DNA of 64,000 bases. Origin: Apricaphanius iberus (lineage: Eukaryota > Chordata > Actinopteri > Cyprinodontiformes > Aphaniidae). The notes beneath the pieces were generated by a model. It did no database searches. It was not told the origin of the DNA and saw only the letters and a program-made list of their open reading frames with translations. The stretch is taken from contig JAPXFQ010002718.1 of NCBI GenBank assembly GCA_028564705.1, positions 930,001 through 994,000 on the forward strand, in the 5' to 3' direction. This document shows positions 12,701 through 25,900 of the stretch, in pieces (position 1 is the stretch's first letter; every line of letters begins with the position of its first letter). Position numbers and translations under genes: made by a program.

Positions 12701-15700
12701 TTAAAGAAGTGACATAAAAATGACATTCCACCCCCAAGTAAAAGGCTACCCAGAGTTAAATAATTTAGCATTTAGTAATCAGCCCCCTAATTATCCTAAT
12801 CTGGCAGTAGTCTGTTTGAAGTGTTTGCCAAAATGGTTTATGCTACACTAAAGCAAAAAAGAGTAACTCTGGGGAGTATGGCCACAGACAATTTTTTACT
12901 TAGGAATGGAATATCCCTTTAAGGGAAATTATATACATCGTTCTATCGTAACTGGTAGGAGCTGAATTATATTATTCAGCACATAATATTTCTAATTTAG
13001 CAAAAAGAGACTCTTTTACAACTTGTTTGGGATTCCCTCACTATCTTCTGACTCAAGTTTATAGTTGTTTAAAAAAAGTATAAATGCTTCTAACGATTCA
13101 TGGAAGAATGCAGTGTTTTTTAACCCTCATCCTCAAAAACACTCCGCCCTGTGCATAGGCGTCATTATAACCGGGGACGCCGGGGACATGTCCCCACCAA
13201 TATTTATGATTGACGGGTTTGTCCCTACCAAACCTGGTGCGGAGATTCTTCACCAGCACTGATCTAACAGCCACTGTGCTCCCAGCAAAGTTTCCGCATC
13301 AGTATCTGAACAGAATATTATTTAATTCACTCCACTTTCTTATGCAGTCATGTTTCTTTCTGCTCATATTTTGGACTGGACTGGTAGTCAGCTACAGGGC
13401 GGAGTCCTGCAATGTCACTGGTACCCGTTTCAAGATGGAAAAAATACAGTTATACAGTTCCCTTGCTATAGCGCGGTCCACCCTTTGCTGCTTCGCTGTT
13501 TGGTAGATTTTTTTAAAAGCACTATTTAAATGTTTTCTATACAACTTACAAACGCGCATTGTGATTTTTGTCTCCTAAATGATTAGAGGCAATTGTCGAT
13601 TTCCTCCTGTCATGTCTCCCGTGCTTGCCAAATTTATCAAGCCTGGTTATTATAATATTCTCCTCCAGAAGGAAAAACAACACAAAAAACTGCTCGTAAT
13701 TATGTTCTTCACTCGGAAACGACACCTGCTCCGAGACCTTCAGTGGAGAAAGACGCACCGAGCGGTGCAACAGTGGAGAGGCCGTACTGCGTATTAATAC
13801 TTTTATGTTTTAGATCTATGAAGGTTTGAGTGTAAAACTAGTGAGAAATATGAGTAAATGTTAGTGAATGTCGGGGGAAAGTGTGAAAAGTGTGTGGCGA
13901 AGGGTTTTACAGCCTTAAAACATAATGATTGTAAAAAAGAAAGATGACTACTTTGCAGATTTTGCCTGTTGTGAGTTTTTTTAATAATAACTGAGGGATC
14001 ATTGTAAATTAAATTTTCACCACGGTTATACATGAAACATGAAACAGATGAATACTTATAGGCTATATAAACATTTAATTACTGTCCCCAGCAATCCTCA
14101 AACTGCATCCAACTTTATAAATATTGTCACCGGCAATTTAAAAAAACAACCTGACGCCCTTGGCCCTGAGTGATTAACATGTTTTGTTCTGCTTTTGTAG
14201 AACTGTAATCATCTGAATCAGGTGTTTTAAAGCAGGGAGACGTCTAAAACATGCAGTGCAGTGTGTCTTGAGGACCAGGGTTGGGAAACACTGGACTAAT
14301 TAATGGTTGGCTGGACTAAAATATGGATGTTGCCATAGAGAGGTGCATGGATACATGGATGGATGAAACTTTTAGAAGATGGAATAGAGAACAAAATCTG
14401 AAAACAAGTATTTTTTTAATTTATTTTTTTTCCTGGATCAAAATGCTCAAATCAAACTCCACACGTTTCCAGAGTGTATCAATCCTAAGTCTTCTAGAAG
14501 CTACCTTGGACTCTATCCCAATCTTGATGAAGCTGCCGACAATGGTAAACACGTCACTGATGATCAGCAGGATATACCAGCCGTTGATGAACTCCATTCT
14601 GTCCCCCCAGCTAACCGTGCGGCCCAGTTTGTGTTGAAAAAACTGCACATACTCCTGGAAGAGGGAGAAGGAACATGATCAGGATTTCAAACAATCCAGT
14701 TAAAGGAAAGCATAAAGTGGCATATACATTAAGATGGAGCCATATATTTACACACACTTTACAGCTATCTATATTTGCATATATCCACTTTAATTTCCCT
14801 CCATTAACATAAAACTGTCAAACGTCTAGATGAGGAAAAGTGCAGAACAGTCTCTTCTGTTTCATACGTGTTGAAGGAAGATTCCTCTGAGGATGGAGCG
14901 GCCGCAGAGCAACAGCGACAGCAGGCAGACGATTGCCACCACCACATCGAAGAACTCTCTTGCGTAGCTCTCCGCTAACAGATGAGGACAAAAGCGAGTG
15001 GAATTAATTCCTTAACTTTGAAAAGAAAGTGACAGATCAGTTTGAACCAATCCAACTGTGACCCACCGTGTCCGGACACATTTGGGTCTTTACACTCCTT
15101 TATGGAGGCCTGGTTCTGTAGTAGGATCTTGATTATGCCGCTGTGAGCTTTGTTATCGAAGACGATCTGAAAGGACAGACGAAACCAGAGGAATCGAACG
15201 GCCAATCGTTAGCAGATCTGGACTTTCCTCCGTCAAACAGAGAGTTTTGGAAACTCAACTTTAATTCAAAGAAGAAGCACAGTGTTTCTCAAGTGAAGCT
15301 TTATTAAAGGAATTTTTTTTTTTTTTTTTTTTTTTTTTTACCTTGACCTTATTTATAGCAAATATTACGTTGATTTACCCACCCACGCAAATTTGGAGTT
15401 CAGCATATATTCATATAATGGGAGTCAACAGGGCAGAAGTTCACAGTTTGTAATAAGGCATTATCTGCTCCAAAATGGCTTCATTTAGCCATTTTTGCTA
15501 TAAATAGTTTGCAATATTCCCATGAGTTCAGAACGTCTCAGTGGTGCTAAGGTATTAGCATCTGAGGTTTTTACAGGCTTTTAACTTCAATTTAAAGCGG
15601 AAGCACAGGACTAATGTCACAGAAGGACCATGAAAAACTCATCCATGAGTTCATCTTTAGGTTTTTATTGGTTACTGCAACAGCGTCCTCACAGGTCTAC

Positions 15701-16856
15701 CTAAAGAGTAAATCAGACAGCTGCAGATGACCCAGAACGCTGCTGCGTGCCTCCTCACTAGAACCAGGAAAGTAGAGCACATCGCCCCAGTTATTAAGTC
15801 CTTACACTGGCTCCCTGTAGCTCAGAGAATAGACTTTAATATTCCTACTAGTTTATAAATCACTGAACGGTTTAGCACCAAAGTATGTTAGAGATATTTT
15901 GTTAATATACCAACTCTAGCTTACTAAATATTCTTAGAATTAGAACTAAACAGGGAGAGGCAGCTTTCAGCTTCTATGCTCCACAAATCTGGAACAAACT
16001 TCCAGACGAATGCAAAAATGCTGAATCATTAGGCTCTTTTAAATCAAAGATAAAAACTCTGCTATTCAGAGCTGCCTTTAAGTCCTAAACTGTGTTTTTT
16101 TTATCACTCTTTGATTCTGACGGTTTGATTTTTATTCCTATTTTTTAACTGATTCTGTTTTTATCTTTTTTTATTCTATATTCTTTTGTATAAATTTGTA
16201 CTTTATACCTTATCTTTTTATTGACGGATTCTTGTGTTCTATTCATTCATAAATTTCATACTCACATAAATTTTATTTTATGCTTCAGTTACTAAAAGCA
16301 TTCCTTTTGATGATCTGTTTTAATTTTCTTATCTTTATCATGTATATGGTTTTGTTGCCACTGAATCATGTAAAGCAACTTGAATTGCCTTGTGTTGAAA
16401 TTGTGCTATATAAATAAAATTGCCTTGCCTTGCCTTCAATGCAACTGATTCCAACTTAGACTAACCTGGGATTTCAGTGACATCGCATCCACCCCCATTA
16501 CAGCTGTAGTCTGCATGGGTTGTAGAAAAAGAGCTTGTGGAAGCTAAACTTTGGCGAATTGGTCATTCTGATGATTTGGGGACCATATTTGTGTCTGCAG
16601 TAGCACGTTCTGCCAAACCGATCGCCGTAGAGCACAGAGTGAAGTTCCTGCTCAGACTATTACTGAGATGGAGCACGGCAGTGACGTCAATGCAATTGCG
16701 CAATAGTGCGGTTGTATTTTTGTCTCTAAGTCACCCTGTAACAGAACTAATAAACACTTCTGAGAGGTTCTGAACTCTTGAGAAACTTGTCTGCGTGAGT
16801 AATGAATGTAATATTTACTAAAAATAAGGTCCAGGTTTGAAAAAACAAACACACAG

Positions 16857-16909
<53 letters not shown>

Positions 16910-19900
16910 GGCCGGAACTTTAACGAATTAATTAAGATTAATTAATTACACAAAAATAACGTGGTAAACAATTTTTTAACACATTTTAATGGCACCTATT
17001 TATTCACCGCAGCCATCCAGCGCTGGTGCGAAGAGAAAGGCGCAGATCTCATGTCCGCTAAAACGAGCGCTTAATTGAGAATCTACAATGTAGTCATGAA
17101 AATAAAGAACACGCATTAAATGAGAAGGTATGTCCAAACTTTTGGCCTTTACTATATATACATATCCTGCAGCTTGCACTCTTTTTGCATCAGAGGTTAA
17201 TGTGTAGCGACTTGTCATGGTGCAGTGTACGGTGCAGTCACAGGTGCATTCCGAAGCCTCCATAAAGCTTGGTTTATGCTTGACGCATGTACATTCCGCG
17301 CAAAAATGAGACGCGCGGAACCGGCCGAGACGCCTTCTAGTAGGGTTTATACTTTTTGCGGCTTGTCCCTGTTGAGAGCCAATATTCTTGAAGACTGTAG
17401 GGGGCGGCGTAGGGCTCTACAGCATGCATACAACACTACACCATAGTAGAAATAGTAATCACTGTTGTTAACAAGATGGCGACCCCTGTGAGTTTAAACA
17501 AAGCAGAACTTTTTGCTGTTTACTTAGAAAAAAAGACGAAAAAGGAGATGGTCCACTCTTCCATTAAAACACAGTTTATCACAGTGATCTCTATCGGCCC
17601 AATCATAAAAATTTCGGTATTTACGAACCTCTGGCAATAGGAGCTCTTGCCAGTCCGCCATGTTTTTCCGCGCGGGACTGTCAACGTTGTTACAAAATTT
17701 CATAGGTGCACGGTGCTGAAATCTTGGTCTCCACAGTGGCCGCGCGGAAAGGTATGGTTAAGCATAAACCAAGCTTAACTCTTCTCTGGATAAAGAGATG
17801 CACTGAATACGGTGTCCAGGTCTGAGATGATGCTCAGTTGCTCTCATGGGAATGTATTTTTTATTTTTTTATTCAGTTAGCTGAACTCATAAAGTTGAAA
17901 ATGTCACAGCGCATTTGCACCAAGGGGTGTGAATTGCAATCTGTCAAAATGACAGATTTTTGGATAACATATTTTATGAACACAGTCATGATGTTTGTAT
18001 TGGGTGGTTATTTAAACGGGCAAAGGATATTTACCCTAGGAAACATGTGTACTAGGATTGGAACATGTAAAGGGTTTCTGGTCAGACTTTCTATTTGATA
18101 TGAAAGTAAAGTGGTAAAATAACATATAATTCACAAATTTAACTTTAATCCCGGAATTCTGAATTTAGTCTCGGATTTCTGACCTTTTCTGGGAATTCTG
18201 ACTTTTTCGGTTGTCCTAATCCTTTAATATAGATTTCATGCAACAAGACTGATGTAGCTTAATTAAATCAATAAACCTGCAGATTTTTAGAAAGATGGTA
18301 CCTATTAGAACGTTTATCAGCCTACAAACTTTAAGCTTTTTCTCACTTCGGCTGCTTTTGAGAAGATTTTTCTGCAAGATTTCCTTCTGTGTATCTCAGA
18401 ATTTTTCTGGGAATTCTGGCTTTAATAAATCAGAAGTCTGAATAATCCCGGAATTTAGGCCATGTCCACACGTAGCCGTAGTTCCTTAAAAAAAAAAAAC
18501 CTCCATCTACACATAACCGGATAAATGTGTTTTTCAGCACATTCATAGACGTGGCAAACCTGTAGGGGGCAGTAGTTCTCCTAAATCCTATCTGCTCAGA
18601 CTAACTTTCTATCCTCTATCTTCAGTAATCAGCGGTCATACAACTTATAGAAGCAAACAAACAAAAAGCGCTTTACCAATGGATGAACCAGCACAGCTCT
18701 GAGGGCATAAATTACGTTTGAGAGTAAACACAGGTCGCACAAGTGATGTCTGAGCTTTTTTTGTCGTGGATAGTGACGTTACAGTTCTTAACACTCCGTT
18801 TTCGGCTGTCCACACACAGATACTTAAAACGCAAATTTCCACTTTGGCCGGAGTTTTTTTTAAAAAGCTTTGTTTTTGGTGCTGAAAATCTCCATTTACA
18901 TGTGGATGATAGGCCAAACCGTAGAAAAATATCTCTGTTTTGTGAGACACCCGGCCACGTGTGGACAGGGCCTTAGACTTTTTGGGGAAATGCTGACTTC
19001 AAGGTCTGAATTCTGACCTTTTTGGTGGTCCTAATCCTCTTCCATAGACTTCATGCATCAGGATCCATTCATTTATTTCAAGTCAGAATAAAAGAATAAG
19101 TAAAAACACACACACAAAAAAAGAATCTTGAACAAATAATCATTTCACATGAAGACATTAAGGTGTAAGTTAAAAGGAAATCACTGAAAACAAAACTCAC
19201 TGTGATAGAAAAGGTGTAGCAGTCGGGGATTTCATTGTTGATTATAGTCTGAATGTTGATGGCCTTCAGCTGGAAATCAACTGTGACATTGATCAGCCTG
19301 TGAAGAATACCAAAATATTTCTAAGAAGTATGACTTGCTGCCTAAAATCATTTTCTGTGTAAAAACATTTTATCACCAAATGTTAATTTCAGTGAAATAA
19401 AAAGGTAGTTTTCAAAGTCAATTGCTTATCACCCCCTCTTACTAAACTGTTAATTATTTGGGGATTTATGACATGTATTTTTTAAAACTGAGTTTAAATT
19501 TTAACAGCAACTACTGAGCCTTGTTACTCGTTGACTTGCCGATCAAGAAATCACCTAAACACAGCTCGTCTGAGAACAAGAGATTAGACAAACTAAAGAT
19601 ATCCCTGAAATGTATCAGCCTAGGGAGGTTTTTAAAGCCATTTCTAAGGATTTTTGGGGTTACCGTGAACCACATTTACTACATTTACATACAGCCAATA
19701 TTCGGGTTATGGTCGGGTTAAGTTCCCTATTTCGGTTTCTGAAACATTCAGGATAACTCGTTTACATATGTAGTCTATGGTTTACATGCGTGAGCATAGA
19801 GAGTTACTCCTGTAGACATGGGATTTTTACGCCATACAAGAAGTTCCTCTACTTCGAAAGACAAAGAGTCCTTGCGAAAAGAACATGCGCAGAACACAAA

Positions 19901-22900
19901 TCAATGTTCCTTTTGATGGGGATATGCGATCCGTGTTTACATGACCAAATATTCACGTTAGAAACGGGGTACCTCAGGGATTATATTTGGGTTTTTGCCG
20001 GCGTTTACATGGCCGAGCATGACCGGGTTATTGCTAATATTCCGGTTTTGAACGAGTTATTGGCTGCATGTAAACGGTAATACCACCATCGAATGACTCC
20101 ACAAAGAAATGTAAAAGGAAATTCTTCAAAATCTGGATTAGAATCATAATTTGGAAACAGACTTTTTTATTTTTGTTATCTATTAAATATTTGTTTGATG
20201 ATCTGAAACACTGAAGTGTGACAAAAAAGTAAAATTAGTAAATCTGTCAAGGTGGGGGAATAGTTTTACACAGCACCGTGACTATTATATTTTCTAGGAG
20301 GTCCACAATTGAAGCTTTACAGGGTAAATTGTGTATTTTTTCTTATTGTTAAGCAGACAAAACAACATCTAACTTGTAAAACTGGAGCGTTAGGTTCTTG
20401 TAGTCGCCGTTCCTTGGAGAACTCTCGGCGGTTGGATCGAGCCCGATGCAATCTGGAAAACGACATGAGAAAACAGCCATGAAGGAACTGAAAAAGCCAC
20501 ACAAGGAAGTTCTGTTTCAAAGCCATGCAACTGTTACATTTTTTTTTCCACATCACATGAAGCCAACGTGAAACTTTGTTACTTCCTGAAAGCTTCTAAA
20601 CAAAGAGTCCCCCACTTGGAACAGGATTTATTTTCCATCTGCCTCACTGTTTTAATCACCAAACTTATCGTTGGTCTACTAATAGCTGCAGAAACAGCAG
20701 ATGTCTGCAAATAACGCAATTCACAGCAAACACTGGAAAAACAAACTTGTTTCCACCCGTGGCATGCAAGTCCTTAAAAAGCAGGGCGGGGTTACATAGA
20801 GTCACGCGTAAAGAAAAAGCGCTCCCACCTGTAACGACATGAGGGTCGATGTCGAACGTATCGTTGACGGGGTCGATGGTACCCGTTTTGTAGTACCTCT
20901 GGCAGAGGGAGAGAGCGCTTCCGTTTAACCCTACGCCCTTCACGTATGCGTACCGACCCAGCGCGATCTGAGGTAGAGCCATGTACTTGAAAGCAGATGA
21001 AAATGAGGAAGGTTGAAGCGGAATTCAACTCCAGCATCTGACATCCAATTGGTATTCAGTTTTTAAATGGCTTGCAAAAGTATTCATACACCAAAGGGCC
21101 TCAGAAATAAGTCAGAGAACATTTGTGGATAAACGGCAGCATGAATACCAAGGAACACAGCAGGCAGGTCAACGAGAACCTTCTGGAAAGGTGAACCACT
21201 AACATCTTAACATCTCAAAGAACATTTAGGTTTACATTAGGGGTGCAATGCTGGTACACAAAAATTACGGTTTGGTATTTTTTTTTGTACAGTTTCTTCA
21301 AGAAAAATCATGACAAATGCGCATAGGACTTCTGTTTTTTTTTTTTACTTTTATCATCATTAATCCGTTAACCTTTTTTCCCCATGAATTCCTTTCTTTT
21401 CAGTTCTTAAAATGAATTCGTTTTACTCTGTTCTATAATTTAAAAAAGCTGAAAGTATAGAACTGACAGGAGATTCAGTTGGATAAAAAAAGAAGAAAAA
21501 ATAGTACAAGCAGACCTAGCCAGATTAGAAAACAACATAACATTGAAAACGGTCAGTGCTAATGTTTACAAATATTTAAACAATACTTTGCCAATATATA
21601 ATAATATAACATCCAAAAAACTTTGGAGTTGTTTTGATATTTCCACAACCTAGTCTCCAAGCTGTACTTGAATGCAGCATGGGCAGCTGTTGGGAAAATC
21701 CCTTCTCATCAACAGGGATTCTGCCGACATGCATTTTGTACCATATAAGGAGTTTGGGCGATTGGATGCTACTGGTAGCCATGTGGCCGTCAGCGGGTTT
21801 TTCTCTAGTATCAATGATGTTTAAATTAAGGATAACACTGTTTTAGGTGAGTCAGTCAGTTCAGTACAGAGCGTGTTATGAATCTTAATTGCTGTTGAAA
21901 GATGTGTTCTATGACGACTTTCTGGTTCACTCCATCTTTCTTTTTCTACTCTTCTCTGTATCTGCAATACAAACCATTCATTTTCACAAGTAGCAGAGTT
22001 TAGCGATAGCTGGGAGTCCTTTCTGTATTGTTTTGTGTCACTTTTTAAAGCTGCATAGCGGAGTGTTGCACTGCCCTCTGAGTTCTACACATAAACATTC
22101 TGCATGTGTTCAGGTAGAAAACAACAGTATTTGTTTCGAGCACCTGCGCACTAAAACAACAGGTACCGAAAAAAACAAACACATGTACCGTTACACCCCA
22201 AGTCTACATGCAAGATGCTATATGTAGATGAATGCTATAACAGGGAACACCATCCCCATGGTAAGGTATGGTAGCAGAAGCATGATGCTTTGTGGAAAAT
22301 TGTCTGAGTTAAATTAGAAGAGTAGGGGAGCAGGATGGTGGCTATCAAACAGCATATACATGTATTAGAGTCAAACTTTTGATCAGATACTTTTCATTAA
22401 TCACAATCAGTCTATTCTATCAATTTCTAAAACATTTTAGGAACCATGTATCATTTTCCATCCAAAATTGCCCGTTAAAAAAAAACAATTTCTATTTCTT
22501 TGGCCTGACAAAAATATTTTAAGATAACACAAAACCTGAACTTTTATTGATTTGAGGTACTGACATAAGTTAGTGTAACAAACCAAGGAAGTTGTAAGTT
22601 TCAACAGTTTTTTTTTCTGAGTCAGCAGTACTTAAATCTGTATGTTGTTCTTCATTACAACCAGGGAATGTTCATCCAGCATAAATTATTTTGTTGTGAA
22701 TTTGAAAGAAATCCAACATCCATATAGCTGCCTTCACAGCCTAAAAAAATACTATTTTCAGTTGTGAAAAAAGATAAGGGTTAATTTAAATCAGACAGAA
22801 AAACTGTGGTAGCGGTATGCTGTAACATTATTTAGCATGTGGTCAGTACTTGTATCTCTATGTGTTAGGTCATTGTAAAAAGAGAAAGTTGTGTTAACTG

Positions 22901-25900
22901 TCATACTTTTATGGTGAAATGTGGGAAAATAAACTTTTTTAATTGGCTTTTGAGTCAAAGGCACCTGTTACTTGGATAAGGAGACCAAAAGAGGCAGATT
23001 TTGCTCTTATTATATACGTTAAAATGGTTTCGCAAACTCTTGTGGGAGTAAATCGTTGAATATTAGGTTAAAAAAACACCGAAAACAACATTTAAACAGT
23101 AGAAAATGTGCTGTATTTTTACGCTACTATACTCCAGGTTGTTACCATTAAAGATCTTCATTCGAATGTGGCTCAGTGGGTAGAGTTGTTGGCTTGTAAT
23201 CGGTGGGATGTTCAAATCCAGCGTCTGCTATGCACTTAACCTCAAGTTGCCTACTGTATGGCTGCATAAATGTGTTGTCAGTAAGAAGAATGAGTAGTTG
23301 AGCAAACTTTTAAAACAAATATGGCAATCAGAGTAATCTCAACAAACATGCTTGTCTTGAGTCAATCTACAGCAAAAGGGTCAATCAAAGTCGAAGTACT
23401 GAAATATTTAAAACAACTTTATACTTATTCACACACTTAAGTTGAGTCAATTTTTGAAAACAAGTTTGCTCAACTTTATCAAATATATTTTTAACAACAT
23501 AAGATGTCAGCTCAAAGACAAGAGCAAATCCGACTATCTTTAGTTTGTTGAATTCAAGATTGCGCTTTGATTTACCCTCTTTATTTAGGTTCACACAAAA
23601 CAAACACAATGTATTAGTTGAGTTTACTGAAAAAGGGTAGGGATGCAACGATACCACTTTTTTTTCAAACCGATACAATACCGATACTTGAATTTAAGTA
23701 CTTGCCAACACAGAGTACCAATACCGACACGTTTGCCACACACACCAAAAATGCAAGGAATTGGAAGACAGGTTTTATTTTTTTCCTGCTTGTTGCAACA
23801 AATGATGGTGATTTAGATAGAAGAAACTAAAATATGAATAAAAATTATCACAAAATTAACATTTAAGTGAAAAATAAAAAATTCCTGTGAACTTATTGCA
23901 GAGTTTACACATTTTAAGTATCGGTACACTTTAACCAATACAGTACACAGGGACCATATCGGCACCAATACCCGATACCTGTATCAGTATCGGTGCATCC
24001 CTATAAAAAAAGCTTTGCAGATGGCTGCCTTACTTTTTTTAAAGTTCAGACAACTTTTCTTTTTTTTTAAGAGTGTCTGCTGGTTTATCTGATAAAATCT
24101 CAATAAAACGCCTTTGAGTTTGTGGTCGTAACGGGGTATGAATACTTTTGAAACAGCCCTTTAATTACAGATTTAACCACTGGAGACCTCCAGGCTAACC
24201 TGCTCTATGACAAAGCTGATGCGGCGGTGCAGCTCCGACTGAGTGTGGACAGCCTGAGGATGGTTGTCCTGGTAACCTTTCAGGAACAGGTGCTTGAACG
24301 CCGCTGTGTTTTCCTCCTTGAACGTCACGACCATCTGGTTGCTCAGGCCGAACAGCACCAGCTGGGAGGAGGACCGGGACAGAAACCAACTCAGCTACGA
24401 CACGGTAAAAGACACAGGATGGGGGGGTTCATCTGAGGACAACTCTATCTACCTGCACGGTCACAATGATGATTTTGAGCAGCTGCAGGCCCAGTTTGAA
24501 AGGCTTGCGCCCCTTGGCGTGATACTTGTCACAGGGGCTCATGAAGAAGTACTTGAGTTTTCGCCTCAGGGCCTCCTCCTCTTCCCCCTCATCTTTATCC
24601 CGCAGCCGTCTGTGGAACTCAGAGTCCGCCGCACCGGCGGGATGGTCGCTCCTGCATCCGAGCACATCCTGAGACCCATAGCTGGACATGGAGGACAGCA
24701 GTCTATGCTTTTCTAAGGGAAATAGTAAAAAAAACAAAAAAACATAGTAGCTCAGCACAGAGCCCCACAGAAACTTCTATGATCATAAACACAAAAAAAA
24801 GGAACTATGTAGAACTTTTGATACGCAGTTCAGGAATTTCCACGCACAGCACCCTGAATGTTTTAGATGTCCCTAAAGTTTGGATAAGAACCCCTTTTGG
24901 GGTGACGAAAATCTAAGTTTGGGGCCTTAAAGTTTTCTTCAGAATTCAGCTAAATGGGGAAAATGATGATGAGAAACCGTAGGCATTTCAGGAAAGTAGT
25001 TAAACAGGACAAAGGTTACAATTGGTGTATGGTACAAAGCTTGCTAATGAATGAAATCACCCTCACATAAAGTGTGAAGAAGCACAAGATTTCTGACAGC
25101 ATTGGATGGATGGTTTTTTTAAATTCATGTTTCCAGTGTTTTTTGGAGGCAGCAGAGTCCCAAATGGCACTGTTATTACTATTACTATTTTGTCCTCTCC
25201 AAAGATTAAAAATGGGAATTGAAAATAAAAAAAAAAACCTGCTGGCCCACATACCGGCCGTTGATGATGAGTGTGTTATCATTGTACCGCTTTTTAAGTG
25301 ACTGTGAAATGCTCATGTTGACCCTATTACATTTTTATTTTGTGCGTCAGAAGCACGAAAGTCTTGGAACCACTGGTTAAGAGGACAAGATGACACAGGA
25401 TTTTGAGACGAAAATACAAAGATGATTTTTTTTTAATGTTATCTGGAGATTATAATATGAGGTTTATTGGGAATTGGGTTCATATGGGGTCATTTTTAAT
25501 CCATAAAGCACTTTGAGTTGCAATGTTTGTATGAAAAGCGCCTCATTAAATAAAGATTTATTGATGTATTGATCGATTTTCTGACCTCAGATCAACTCAA
25601 AGAACAACACAAGAAGAACACAGAACTTCTTAGTATTGATGCTCTTCGTTGGTAAAAGATTACAAGGTTTCGTGTTTTGTACTTAAGTGTGAAAGAAAGA
25701 ACGTTTCTTTCCATGTTTTTTACTTGTTGAAAAGAGTATATATATATATATAAATATATGCATTAAAATATGCTTTCTCTTTGAATATAAACTATTGTTT
25801 TGTTTTTCTAACATAACTTTATGCTTTTAGCAGAAATCTATCACACCAAACTTGAAAAAATCTTGCTCCTCAGGACCCACTGTACTGCATGTTTTAGATG

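Larger units (their letters stand above)
21069..24159 (+). mobile_element. Tc1-like transposon expanded by nested insertions
   Basis: The ends are inverted copies of the fish Tc1 terminus: GCTTGCAAAAGTATTCATAC at 21070-21089 and GTATGAATACTTTTGAAACA at 24136-24155. Internal Tc1 transposase text survives at about 21113-21215 and 22225-22320 (GTAGCAGAAGCATGATGC). Two hAT-like elements and a tRNA-derived SINE lie inside. All are in mcoln1 intron 3. Confidence 0.8.

Noticed and set aside
23161..23240. Functional tRNA gene
   Set aside because: Pol III box-like motifs are present, but I could not form a proper cloverleaf by eye; a SINE head explains it better.
24294..24716. 140-codon plus-strand frame
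   Set aside because: It is antisense to two mcoln1 exons and the intron between them.
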